This document shows, in pieces, positions 24,771 to 38,530 of a stretch of DNA of 38,976 bases; within the stretch, counting starts at the first letter, position 1, and every line of letters begins with the position of its first letter. The DNA is from Penium margaritaceum. Its lineage: Eukaryota; Streptophyta; Zygnematophyceae; Desmidiales; Peniaceae. A program made the translations under genes and the position numbers. The notes beneath the pieces are model-generated. The model ran no database searches and was not told the DNA's origin. It worked only from the letters and a program-made list of their open reading frames with translations. The DNA lies in NCBI GenBank assembly GCA_023375785.1, contig SZWC01007314.1, positions 90,531-129,506 of the forward strand, read 5' to 3'.

Positions 24771-26990
24771 GTGAGTGAAGCACAACAAACCATTGGAAGG
24801 TTGACCATAACACCATTGAAATACTAATATTGTGACTTAAACACCATAGACAGAGAGAATATGTGACCAAAGCACCATTGACGCGGTCATAATGTGACCA
24901 AAACACCATTGAAACAGTGATAACATGATCAAACACCATACACACAGTGAAAGTATGACCAAAGCAGGTATGAAACAGTAATAATATGATCAAAGCAACA
25001 TAGACAGTGAGAGTGTGACCAACGTACCATTGAAACAATAATAATGTGACCAAAGCACCATAGACATGGTGAAACGAGGACCAAAGAGCCATTGAAAGAG
25101 TAATTATGTGACCTACGCACCATAGACACATTGAAAGTATGACCAAAGCACCATTAACATAGTGATAATGTGACCTAAGTAACATAGAAACCGTGTAAGT
25201 GTGACCAAAGCACCATTGAAACAGTGATAATGTGACCGAAGTCCCATAGACACACTGAACGTATGTCAAAAGCACCATTGAAATAGTGATAATGTGACCA
25301 AAACACAATAGACACAGTGATAATGTCACAAAACCATCACTGAAACAGTGATAACGTCAACAAAACACCATAGACACAGTGAACGTGTGACCAAAGCATA
25401 CCATTGAAGCAGTGATCATGATACGTAAGCACCATAGACACAGTGAAAGTGTGACCAAAGCACCATTGAACATGTGAAAACATGACCAAAGCACCACAGA
25501 CACATACAATTGTGACCAAAGCACCATTGAAGTAGTGGCTATGTGACATAAGCACAATATACAGAGTGAAGGTGTGACCAAAGCACCATTGAAATATTGG
25601 TATACTGACCTAAGCACCATACTCGTAGTGAACGTTTGAGCAAAGCATCATTGAAAGAGTTGCAATGTGACCAAAGCAGCATACAAAAAGTAAACGTGTG
25701 ACCAAAGCACCATACAAATAGTAAACAATGATGATGTTACCTAAGCACCAAAGACACAGTAAACATGTGACTAAAGCATCGTTGAAATAGTGATAATGTG
25801 ACCAAAGCACCATACAAATAGTAAACAATGATGATGTTACCTAAGCACCAAAGACACAGTAAACATGTGACTAAAGCATCGTTGAAATAGTGATAATGTA
25901 ATCTAAGTACCATATACATAATGAAAGGGTGACCATAGCACCATTGAAACTGTGATATTGTGACCTCAGCACCATAGACACAGTGAAACTGTGACAAAAG
26001 CACCATTGAAATAGTGATAATGTGACATACGCACTATAGAAACATTGAATGTGTGAACAAAGCACCATTGAAATAGTGATAAAGGGGTCAAAGCACCATT
26101 GACACAGTAAAGTGTGACCAAAGCACCATTGAAATAGTGATAATGAGACCAAAGCATCTTATATACACTGAAAATGTGACCAAAGTGCTATTGAAATGGT
26201 GATGATATGACCAAAGCACTATGGACACAATGATAGTGTGACCAAAGCATCACTCAAACAGGGATAATGTGACATAAGCAATATATACACGTTCAAGATG
26301 TGACCAAAGCACTTTTTAAAGAGTGATGATGTGACCTAAACACTATATAGACAGTGAAAATGTGACAAAAGCACCAGTAAAACAGGGATAGTGTCACCAA
26401 AGCACCATAGAATATGTGAAAGTGTGACCAAAGCACCATTGAAACTGTGATGATGTGACCAAAAGCATCATAGACACAGGGAAACAGTGACCAATGCACC
26501 ATTGAAACAATGATAATGTGACCAAAGCACCATAGACACGGTGAGAGCGTGAGTGAAGCATCATTTGAACAAAGATAACGTGACATGCACAGAATAGACA
26601 CAGGGAAAGTATGAATAAAGCACCACATAACAGTCATAATGTGACCTAAGTACCGTAGAAATAGTGAATGTGTGATAAAAGCACCATTGCAATAGTGATG
26701 ATGCGACCAACGCACCATAGAAACAGTATAAGTATGACCAAAGCACCATTAAAACAGTGATAAAGTGACATAAGCACCATAGTGATATAGTATGACCCAA
26801 GCACAATCAAAACAATAATAATGTGACCAAAGTACCATATATATAGTGACAGTGTGATCAAAGCACCATTGAAACAGTGATAATGTGACCAAAGTACCAT
26901 AGACATAGTGAAAGTGTAACCAAAGCACCATTAACACAGTGGTAATGTAACCTAAGCACTATAGACACAGTGAAATGGTGACCAAAGCAC
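24771..26990. repeat. Array B L block, copy L2 (shortened)
   Basis: Starts with GTGAGTGAAGCAC and TGGAAGGTTGACC. Marker CATACAATTG is at 25503 and AACAGTCATAATG at 26629. The interval between these two markers is about 450 bp shorter than in L1, despite an extra 100-bp duplication inside it. The right end is approximate. Confidence 0.8.
25697..25899. repeat. Out-of-register 100-bp tandem duplication
   Basis: Bases 25701-25799 recur without change at 25801-25899, and the identity extends 4 bases to the left. The period of 100 bp is not a multiple of 31, so the alternation of subunits is broken. The unit contains a shortened repeat (CAAATAGTAAACAATGATG) in which two half-units have been joined at an AAAC word. 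It is one of the youngest events in the array. Confidence 0.92.
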
Positions 26991-29900
26991 CATTGAAACA
27001 GTGAGAATATGACCAAAGCACCATAGACACGGTAAATGGGTGACCAAAGCAACATTGAAATAGTGAAAATGTAACCAACGCACCAAAGACACTTTGAAAG
27101 TGTGACCAAAGTACTATGGCAACAATGAAACTGCGACCAAAGCACCGTTAAACAGTAATAATGTGAATGAAAGACTACAGGCACAGTGAAGGTGTAACAG
27201 ACGCATCATTGAAACAGTGAACATGTGATGGAAGTACCATGTACAATGTGAAAGTGTGACCAAAGCACCATTGAAACAGTGGTAATGTGACCAAAGCACC
27301 ATAGACACAGTGAAGGTGTGACCTATGTGACAGTAAACCAGTGAAAATTTGACCTAAACACCATGGAAACATTGAAATTGTAACCAAAGTACCATTGAAG
27401 TTGTTAGAATATGACCAAAGAACCATGGACACCTTAAAGTGTAACCAAAGCACCATTGAAACAGTGATATTGTGACCTTAGCGTCATAGACACAGTGAAA
27501 GTGTGACCAAAGCACCATTGAAACTGTGATAATGTCACATAAGCACCATAGACACAGTGAAAGTGTAACCAAAGAACCATAATAACACTGTTAATATGAC
27601 CAAAGCACCATAGACACAGTGAGAGTGTAACCAAAGCACCATTGAAAGAGTGATGGCGTGACCTACGCAATATACACACAGTGAAAATGTGACCAAATCA
27701 CCATTGAAACAGTGATTATATGACCAAAGCACCACAGGCACAGTGAACGTGTGACCAGTTGACCATTGTAACAGTGATAATGTGACCAAAGCACCATAGA
27801 CGGAGTGAGAGTGTGAACAAAGCACCGTTGAAACAGTGAGAATGTGACCAAATCACCGTAGACACAGTGAAAGAATGACCAAAGCACCATTGAAATAGTG
27901 ACGATGTCACATAAGCAATATACACACGGTGAAATTGTGAGCACAACACCATTGTAACAGTGAAACTGTGACCTAAGCCCCAGAGACACAATGCAAGTGT
28001 GACCAAAGTACCATAGAAAGAGTGATAATATGACCAAAGCACCATACAAACGGTAAACGTGTGACCAAAGCAACTTTCAGAAAGTGAAAATGTAACCAAT
28101 GCACCATAGACACTGTGAAAGTGTGACCAAAGCACCCTTGAAACAGTGATAATGTGACCGAAGCACCATAGACAGAGTGAACGTGTGACCAGAGTACTAT
28201 TGAAACAGTGAGAATGTGACCAAAGCACCATAGACATAGTCGAATTGTGACCAAAGCACCATTGAAACAGTGATATTGTGATCTTAGCACCACAGACACA
28301 GTGAAAGTGTAACAAAGCATCATTGATATGGTCATAATGTAACCAAAGCACAACATACACAGTCAAAGTGTGACCAAAGTGCCATTGAAATAGTCATAAT
28401 GTGACCAAAGAACCATAGACACAAAAAATGTAACCAAAGCACCATTGAAACATTGATAATGTGACCAAAGCACCATATACAGAGTCAAAGTATAACCAAA
28501 ACACCAGTCAAACAGTGATAATGGGATCCAAGCACTATAGACACAGTGAAAGTGTGACCAGAGCACCATTGAGACAGTGAAACTGTGTCCTAAGCACCAT
28601 AGACACAGTAAACGTGTGACCAAAGCGCCATTGAAACAATGATCATGTAACGTGATTACTGTAGACACAATGAATGTGTGACCAAAGCACCATTGAAACA
28701 GTGATAATCTGACCTAAGAACTATACAAAACTGTAAAAGAGTGACAAAAGCAATGATAATGTCACCTAAGCACCAAATACATAGTGAATGTGTGACCAAA
28801 GCTCCCTTGAACCAGTGATAATGTGATCTAAACACCATAGAAAAAGTGAATGTGTGACCAAAGTACCATTGAAAAAGTGATAATGTGACCAAAGCACTGT
28901 AAACATAGTGAAGGTGTCACCAAGGCACAGTTGAAAAAGTCACAATGTGACAAACGCACCACAGACACATTCCAAGTGTGACCAGAGCACCATTAAAATA
29001 GTGTTAATGTAACCAAACCACCACAGATAATGAAAGTGTGACCAGTGAACCATCGAAACAGTGACAACGTCACCAATGCACCATAGACACAGTGAAAGTG
29101 TGACCAAAGCACAATTGAAACTGTGATTTTATGACCTAAGCACCATAGACACAATACAAGTGTGACCAAAATACCATTAAAACAGTGATAACATGACATA
29201 AGCACCATAGACACGGTGAAAGTATGACCAAAGCACCATTGAAACAATGATAATGTGACATAAGTATAATAGGCAAGGTGAAAGTGTGACCACATCACCA
29301 TTGAAACGGTGATTTTATGACCAAAGCATCATAGACGCAGTAAAGGTGTGACTAACGCACCATCGAACCGGTGAAAATGTAACAAAAGCACCATAGACAT
29401 TGTGAAATTGTGACCAATTGACAATTAAAACAGTGATAATATGAGCAAAATACCATCGATAGTAAAAGTGTGACCAAAGCACCATAGACATAGTAGAAGC
29501 GTGATCAAAGCACCATTGAAACAGTGATATTGTGACCAAAGCACGATAGCCACGGTAAAAGTGCAATCAAAGCACCATTGAAACAGAGATAGTGTGACCA
29601 CAATACCATCGATAGTAAAAGTGTGACCAAAGCACCATTCAGACAAAGAGAAAGTGACTAAAGCACCGTAAACACGGTGAAAGTGTGACCAAAGCACCAT
29701 TGAAACAGTGATAATGGGACCTAAGCACCATAGGCACAGTAAACGTGTGACCAAAGCACCATACAGAGAGTAATAATGTGACTTAAGCACCATAGACACG
29801 GTAAACATGTGACTAAAGTACCATTGAATAAGTGATAACATGACCAAAGCACTATATACAAAGTTAAAGTGTGACCAAAGCACAATTGAAATAGTGACAA

Positions 29901-32641
29901 TGTCACCTATGCACCATAGACATAATGAACGTTTGACCAAGGGACCATTGAAGCAGTGATAATGTGACATAACCACCATAGAAACAATGAAAGTATGATC
30001 AAAGCACCATTGAAACAGTGATTATGTGACCAAATCACCATAGACACAGTGAAGGTGTGACCAATGCACAACTGAAAATTGATATTGTGACATAAGCACC
30101 ATAGAAACAGTGAAATTGTAACCAAGTGACCATTTGAAGAGTGATAACATGACCAAAGCAATACAGAAACACAAACGTTTGACTAAAGCACCATTGAAAC
30201 AATGATAATGTGACCTACGCACTATACACACAGTGAAATTACGACCACAGCAATATTGAAACAGTTAGAATGTGACCAATGCACAATAGACACAATAAAG
30301 GTGTGACCAAAGAAACATTTAAACAGTTGTAAAGTGATGTAAGCACCATAGACACAGTGAAAGAGTGACAAAAGCACTATTGAAAGAGTGATAATGTAAT
30401 CAAAGAACCAAAGACACAGTCAAAGTGTAACCATAGCACCATTGACTGAGTGATGACACCATCTAAGCAGTATAGATATAGTAAAGGTATGACCAAAGCA
30501 CCATTGAAACAGTGATTACATGACTAGAGTACCATAGACACAATATACGTGTGACCAAAGCACCATTTGAAACAGTGAAACTGTGATAATGTGACTTAAG
30601 CACCATAGGCACAGTGAAAGTGTGACCAAAACACTATTGAAACGGTGGTAATGTGACCTAAGAACAATAGACACAATGAAATTGTGACAAAAGCACCATT
30701 GAAACAGTGATAATGTATCCAAAGCACCGTAGACACAGTGAAAGTGTAACCAAAGCACCATTGAAACAGTTATTACGTGACCAAAACACCATAGATAGAG
30801 TGAAAGTGTGAGCAAAGTACCATTTAAACAGTGAGAATGTGACCAAAGCACTATAGACACAGCAGAAGTGTGACCAAAGCACCATTCAAACAGTGATGAT
30901 ATGACCTAAGCACCATAGATACAATGAAAGTGTGTCTCAAGCACCATTGAAACGGTGGTAATGTGACCAAAGCACAGTAGACACAGTGAAAGTGTGAGCA
31001 AAGCACCACATAAACAGTGATAATGGGACCTAAGTACCATATACAGAGTGAAAGTGTGATCTAATCACCATTGAGACAGTGATAATGTGACCTAAGTACC
31101 ATATACATTGTTAAAGTGTGACCAACGCACCATTGAAACAGTGATAGTGTAACCTAAGCACTATATACACAGTGAAAGTGTGACCAAAGCACCATTGAAA
31201 CAGTGATAATATGACCCAAACACCACAGACATAGTGAAGGTGTGCCCAAAGCAAAATGGAAACAGTGATAATATGATGTAAGCACCATAGACACAGTGAA
31301 CATGTGACCAAAGCACCATTTCAACAGTGATGACATCGCCAAACAGCATAGACACATACACGTTTGACCAGAGCACCATTGAAACAGTGATAATGTGACA
31401 TTAGTACCATAGGCATAGTGAAATTGTAACAAAAGCACCATTGAAACAATAGACCAATGTAATGATGATGTGACCTGAGCACCATAGACCAATACAAGCA
31501 AGATCAAAGCACCATTGAGACAGTGATAATGTGACCAAAGTACCATTTACACAATAAACGTGTGACCAAAGCACCATTTAAACAGTGATAATGTGACATA
31601 AGCACTATAGACACAGTGCATGTTTTACCAAAGCACTATTGAAATAGTGATGATGTAATCAATTCACCATACATACAGCCAAAGTGTGACCAAAGCACCA
31701 TTGACAGAGTGATGACATGACCCAAGCACTATAGACACGGTGAACGCATAACTGGAGCACCATTGGATCGTGATGATATGACCAAAGCACCATAGACACG
31801 GTATATGTGTGACCAAAGCACCATTAAAGCAGTGATAATATGACCAGAATACCATAGTCCTGGTAAATGTATGTTCAAAGCACCATTAAAACAGTGAAGC
31901 TGCAACCAAAGTACCAAAGACACATCGAATGTTGGACTAAAGCACCATGGAAACAGTGATAGTGTGAGCAAAGCACCATGTACAGATTGAACATGCGACA
32001 AAAACACCATTGAAACAGTAATCATGTGACCAAAGCCCTATAGACACAGTGAGTGTGTGACGAGATCACAATTGAAACAATGATAATGTGACCGAAAGCA
32101 TAAACACGGTGTAAGTGTGACCAATGCACCATTGAAACAGTGATAATGTGACCAAAGCACCATAGACACAGTGAAAGTGTGGCCAACGCATCGTTTAAAA
32201 AGAGCTAGTGTGACCAAAGCACCATAAACACAATAAAGGTGTGACCAAATTTCCATTAAAACAGTGATAGTCATACCTAAATACCATAAACACAATCAAA
32301 GTGTAACCAGCACACCATAACAAAAGTGATAACATGACCAACGCCGATAGACAAATACAAATATGACCTAAGTACCATCAAAACAAAGATAATGTGACCT
32401 ATGCACCATATACGTAGTGAAATGGTGACCAAAGCACCGTTGGAATAGTGATCATGTGACCAAAGCACCATAGAAATAGCAAACGTTTGACCACAGCACA
32501 CTTGAACGACTTATAATGAGACCAAGTCACCATAGACACAATGAAAGTATGACCAAAGCACCATTGAAATAATGATAATGTGACCTAAGCACTATACACA
32601 TAGTGAAAGCGTGACCAAAGCACCATTGACACGTTGTTAAT

Positions 32642-35600
32642 GTGAGTGAAGCACCATAAACCATTGGAAGGTTGACCATAGCACCATCGAAACAGTGATA
32701 TTACGACTTAAACGCCATGGGCAGAGAGGACATGTGACCAAAGCACCATTGACACGGTGATAATGTGAGCAAAACACCACTGAAACAGTGAAGATATGAC
32801 CAAAGCACCATACACAGTGAAAGTATAACCAAAGCACAGATGAAACAGTGATAATATGACCAAAGCACCATAGACAGTGAAAGTGTGACCAAAATACCAT
32901 TGAAACATAATAATGTGACCAAAACATCATAGACATGGTGAAACGAGGACCAAAACGCCATTGAAACGGTAATTATGTGACCTAAGCACCAGAGACACAT
33001 TGAAAGTATGACCAACGAGCCATTACGATAGTGATAATGTGACATAAGTAACATAGACCTAAGCACCATTGAAACAGTGATAATGTGACCAAAGTACCAC
33101 AGACACACTGAATGTATGACCAATGCACCATTGAAATAGTGATAATGTGACAAAAGCACAGTATAAACATTGGTTGTGTGACAAAACCATCATTGAAACT
33201 GCGATTATGTCACCTAAACACCATAGACACAGTGAAAGTGTGACCAAAGCACACCATTGAAACAGTGAGTACGAGACATAAGCACTAGAGACAATGTGAA
33301 AGTGTGACCAAAGCACCATTGAAACAGTGATGATATGACCAAAGCACCACAGATGCATACAATTGTGACCAAAACAACATTGAAACAGTGAGTATGTGAA
33401 ATAAGCACAATATTCACATTGAAAGTGTGACCAATGCACCATTGAAATATTGGTAATGTGATGTAAGCACGATAGACATAGCAACCGTTTGACCAAAGTA
33501 CCATGGAAAGATTTGTAATGTGACCAAAACAGCATACAAATACTAAACGTGTGACCAATGCACCATTTAAACAGTAATAGTGTGACCTAATCACCATAGA
33601 AACAGTGAAAGTGCAACAAAGGCACTAGTGAAACAATAATATTATGACCTAAGCACTATAGACACAGTGAAAGTGTGACGAAAGCACCATTTAAACAGTG
33701 ATGATGTTACCTAAGCACCAGAGACACAGTAAAGTTGTGACTAAAGCACCCTTGAAACAGTGACAATGTAATCTAAGTACCATAGACACATTGAAAGGGT
33801 GACCATAGCACAATTCAAACGGTGATATTGTGACCTCAGGACCACAGACAAAGTGAAAATGAGACCAAAGCACCATTGAAATAGTTATAATGTGACATAA
33901 GCACTGTAGACACATTGAATGTGTGATAAACGTACCACAGATTCAGGGATAATGTGTCCTAAGCACCATAGACACAGTTAAAGCGTGACCAAAGCACCAT
34001 TGAAACAGTGATAAAGGGAACAAGGCACCATTGACACAGTAAAGTGTGGCTAAAGCACCATTACAATAGTGATAATGAGACTAGAGCACCTAATGTACAC
34101 TGAAAATGTGACCAAAGCACCATTGCAACGGTGATAATGTGACCAAAGCACCATAGACAAAGTGAAAATCTGATAAAAACACCATTGAAATACTCTTAAT
34201 GTGACCTTAGCACCATAGACATGGTGAAAGTGTGACCAAAGCACCATTGAAATAGTCTTTTGTGACCTAATCACCATAGACACGGTGAAAGTGGGACAAA
34301 AGCACCGTTGAAGCAATGATAATGTGACCTAAGCACCATGGACACTATGAAACTTTAACAAAGCACCATTGAAACATTTAAAACGTGACATAAGCACAAT
34401 AGACACAGTGAACGTGTGACCAAAGCACCAATGAAACAGTGATAATGTGATGTAAGCACCCTACACACAATGAAAGTGGTACAAAAGCACCATTCAAACA
34501 GTGCTACTGTGACCATAGCACCATAGGGAGAGTGGAAGTGCGACCAAAGTACCATTCAAATAGTGATGATGTGACCAAAGCACGATGGACACAATGATAG
34601 TGTGACCACAGCACCGTTCAAACAGTGATAATGTGACCCACGTAACATAGACACATTCAAAATGTGACCAAAGGACCATTGGAATAGTGAAAATGTGACC
34701 TAAACACTATAGAGACAGTGATGATGTGACAAAAGCACCAGTAAAACCGGGATAATGTCACCAGAGCACCATAGAATATGTGAAAGTGTGACCAAAGCAC
34801 CATTGAAACTGTGAAAATGTGACCAAAGCAGGATATACATAGATGATAATGATAATGGGACCAAAGCACCATAGATACTGTGAAAGCGTCACAGAAGCAT
34901 CATCTAAACAAAGATAAAGTGACATGCACACCATAGACATTGAGAAAGTGTGATGAAAGCACCACTGAACAGTCATAATGTGACCTAAGCACCGTAGACA
35001 TAGTGAATGTGTGATCAAAGCACCATTGAAATCACGATAATGTGAGCAACACACCATAGAAACAGTCAAAGTATGACCAAAGCACCATTAAAACAGTCAT
35101 AATGTGACCCAAGCACCATAGACATAGTGGAAGTGTGACTAATGCACCATCCAAACAATAATAATGTGACCAAAGTACCATAGATGTAGTGAAAGTGTGA
35201 CCAAAGCTCCATTGAAACAGTAGTAATGTGACCAACGCACCATAGACACAATGAAAGTGTGATCATAGCACCATTGAAACGGTAATCATGTCACCTAAGT
35301 ACCATAGAGATACTGAAAGTCTGACCAAGGCACCATTGAAGCAGTGATAATGTGACTTAAGCACCATAAGCACAGTGAATGTGTGACCAAAGCAACATAA
35401 CAAATGTGATAATGTGACCAAAGCACCATAGACACAGTGAAAGTGTGACCAAAGCACCATTGAAACAATTATAATGTGACCAATGTAACATAGAAACAAT
35501 GAAAGTGTGACCAAAGCCCCGTTGAAACAATGATAGCATTACCTAAGCACCATAAACACAATTTACGTGTGACCAAAGCACAATTGAAACAGTGAGAATG

Positions 35601-35661
35601 TGATCTAAGCAACATAGGCATAGAGAAAATGCAACCAACGCACCATTGAAACGTTGACAAT
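32642..35661. repeat. Array B L block, copy L3 (about 3.02 kb)
   Basis: Starts with GTGAGTGAAGCACCATAAACC and TGGAAGGTTGACC. Markers are CATACAATTG at 33356 and AACAGTCATAATG at 34968. It corresponds to L1 at an offset of about 10.86-10.89 kb. Confidence 0.82.
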
Positions 35662-38530
35662 GTGAGTAAAGCACCATAAACCGTTGGAAGGTTGACCATA
35701 GCACAATTGAAACAGTGATATTGTGACTTTTACACCATGGACAGAGAAACCATGTGACCAAAGCACCATTGACACGGTCATAATGTGACCAACACACCAT
35801 TGAAACAGTGATAATATGACCAAACTATCATACACACAGTGAAAGTATGACCAAAGCACAGATGGAACACTGATAATGTGACCAACAAACCATAGACATG
35901 GTGAAACGCGGACCAAGGCACCATTGAAACAGTAGTTATATCACCTAAGCACCATAGACACGTTGAAAGTATGACCAAAACACCATTACGATAGTGAGAA
36001 TGTGACCTTAGTAGTATAGAAACTGTGTAAGTGTGACCAAAGCACCATTGAAACAGTGATGATGTGACTGAAATACCATGGATACACTGAATGTGTGTCT
36101 AAAGCACCATGGAAATAGTGATAATGTGACCAAAGCACAATAGACACAGTGATAGTGTGACAAAACCATCACTGAAACAGTGATAATGTCACCTAAACAC
36201 CAAAGATATAGTGAAAGCGTGACCAAAGCACACCATTGAAAAACTGATAATAAGACGTAAGCACTATAGACACAGTGAAAGTGTGACCAAAGCACCATTG
36301 AAACAGTGACAATATGACCAAAGCACCACAGACACATACAATTGTGACCAAAGCACCATCGAAGTAGTGAGTATGTGACATAAGCAAAAGATGCACAGTG
36401 AAAGTGTGACCAAAGCACCATTGAAATATTGGTAATGTGACCTAAGCACCATAGACAAAGTGAACGTTTGACCAAAGCACCATTGAAAGAGTTGTAATGT
36501 GACCAAGGCAGCATACAAATAGTAAACGTGTAACCAAAGCACCATTTAAACAGTAATATTTTGACCTAAGCACCATAGAAACAGTGAAAGTGCGACAAAG
36601 GCACTATTGAAACAGTGATGTTATGACATAAGCACCATAGACACAGTCAAAGTATGACAAAAGCACCATTTAAACAGTGACGATGTTACCTAAGCACCAT
36701 AGACACAGTAAAGGTGTGACTAAAGCACCGTTGAAACAGTGAGAATGTAATACAAGTACCATAGATACATTGAAAGGGTGACCATAGCACCATTGAAACA
36801 GTGATATTGTGACCTCAGCATCATAGACACAGTGAAAGTGTGACCAAAGCACCAGTGAAACATGGATAATTTGACATAAGCACTATAGACACATTGAATG
36901 TGTGAACTAAGTACCATAGAAACAGTGATAACGTGTCATAAGAACCATAGACACAGTTAAAGTGTGACCAAAGTACCATTGAAACAATGATAAAGGGATC
37001 AAAGCATCGTTGACACAGTAAAGTGTGACCAAAGCACCATTGAAATAGTGATAATGAGACCAAAGCAACTTACATACTCTGAAAATGTGACCAAAGCACC
37101 ATTGCAATGGTGATAACGTGACCAAAGCACCATAGACAAAGTGAAAGTGTGACCAAAGCACCATTCAAATAGTGATAATGTGACCTATGCACCATAGACA
37201 CAGTGAAAATGAGACCAAAGCACCATTGAAGCAGTGATTATGTGACCTAAGCATCATGGACAGAGTGAAAGTTTAACCAAAGCACCATTCAAACATTTAC
37301 ACCGTGACAGAAGCACCATATACACAGTGAACATGTAACCAAAGCACCCATGAAATAGTTCTAATGTGATATAAGCACCCTACACACGATGAAAGTGGTA
37401 CAAAAGCACTATTCAAACAGTGATACTGTGACCATAGCACCATAGAGACGGTGAAAAGGTGACCAAAGTACCATTGAAATAGTGGTGATGTGACCAAAGA
37501 ACTATGGACACGATGATAGGGTGACCAAAGCACCATTCCAATAGTGATAATGTGACCTAAGCAACATAGACACATTTGAAATGTAACAAAAGCACCATGA
37601 AAATAGTGATAATGTGACATAGACAATATAGAGACAGTGATAATGTGACTAAAGTACCACTAAAACAGCAATAGTGTCACCAAAAGCACCATATAATCTG
37701 TGAAAGTGTGACCAACGCACCATTGAAACAATGATAATGTGATCAAAGCACCATAGACACAGTGAAAGCGTGACCGAAGCATCATTTGAACAAATACAAG
37801 GTGACATGCACACCATAGACACAGAGAAAGTGTGGCAAAAGCACCAGTGAACAGTCATAATGTGACCTAAGCACCGTAGACATAGTGAATGTGTGATCAA
37901 AGCATCATTGAAATTGTGATAACATGACCAACCCACCATAGAAACAGGAGAAGTATGACCAAAGCACCGTTCAAACAGTGATAATGTGACCTACGCACCA
38001 TAGACATAGTGAAAGTGTGACCAAAGCACAATCGAAAGAATGAAAATGTGACCAAAGTACCATACATATAGTGAAATTGTGACCAAAGCACCATTGAAAC
38101 AGTGATTATGTGACCAAAGCACCAAATACACGGTGAAAGTGTGACCATAGCACCATTGAAACAGTGACAATGCCACCCAAGTACCATAGGCACAGTGAAA
38201 GTCTGACCAAGGCACCATTGAAGCAGCAAAAATGTCGCTTAAGCACCATAAACACAGTGAATGTGTGACCAAATCAGCATCAAAAAAGTGATAATGTGAC
38301 CAAAGAACCATAGACACAGTGAAAGAGTGACCAAACCACCATTGAAACAGTTATAATGTGACCAATGCACCATAGAAACAATGAAAGTGTGACCAAATCC
38401 CCATTGAAACAACGATAATGTTACCTAAGCACCATAAGCACAAATTGAGTGTGACCAAAGCACCATTGAAACAATGATTATGTGATCTAAGCAACATAGA
38501 CACATTGAAAGTGTGACCATAGCACCGTTG
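35662..38530. repeat. Array B L block, copy L4
   Basis: Starts with GTGAGTAAAGCACCATAAACC and TGGAAGGTTGACC. Markers are CATACAATTG at 36335 and AACAGTCATAATG at 37850. Near 38500 the block passes into what looks like the truncated beginning of a further L block (GACCATAGCACCGTTG, then GACTTAAGCACC) without the TGGAAGG unit. After about 180 bp the array ends. Confidence 0.78.

Larger units (their letters stand above)
16130..26990. repeat. Array B super-repeat copy S1 (about 10.87 kb)
   Basis: First of two long blocks whose private variants recur in the same order in S2. Anchor pairs are 16507/27067, 17299/27639, 18549/28712, 20445/30564, 21011/31698, 21251/32092, 21771/32642, 22501/33356, 24078/34968 and 24771/35662. 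Offsets vary between about 10.12 and 10.89 kb because of internal gains and losses. The block consists of a left part (to about 21770) and two 3-kb L blocks. Its edges are approximate. Confidence 0.72.
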
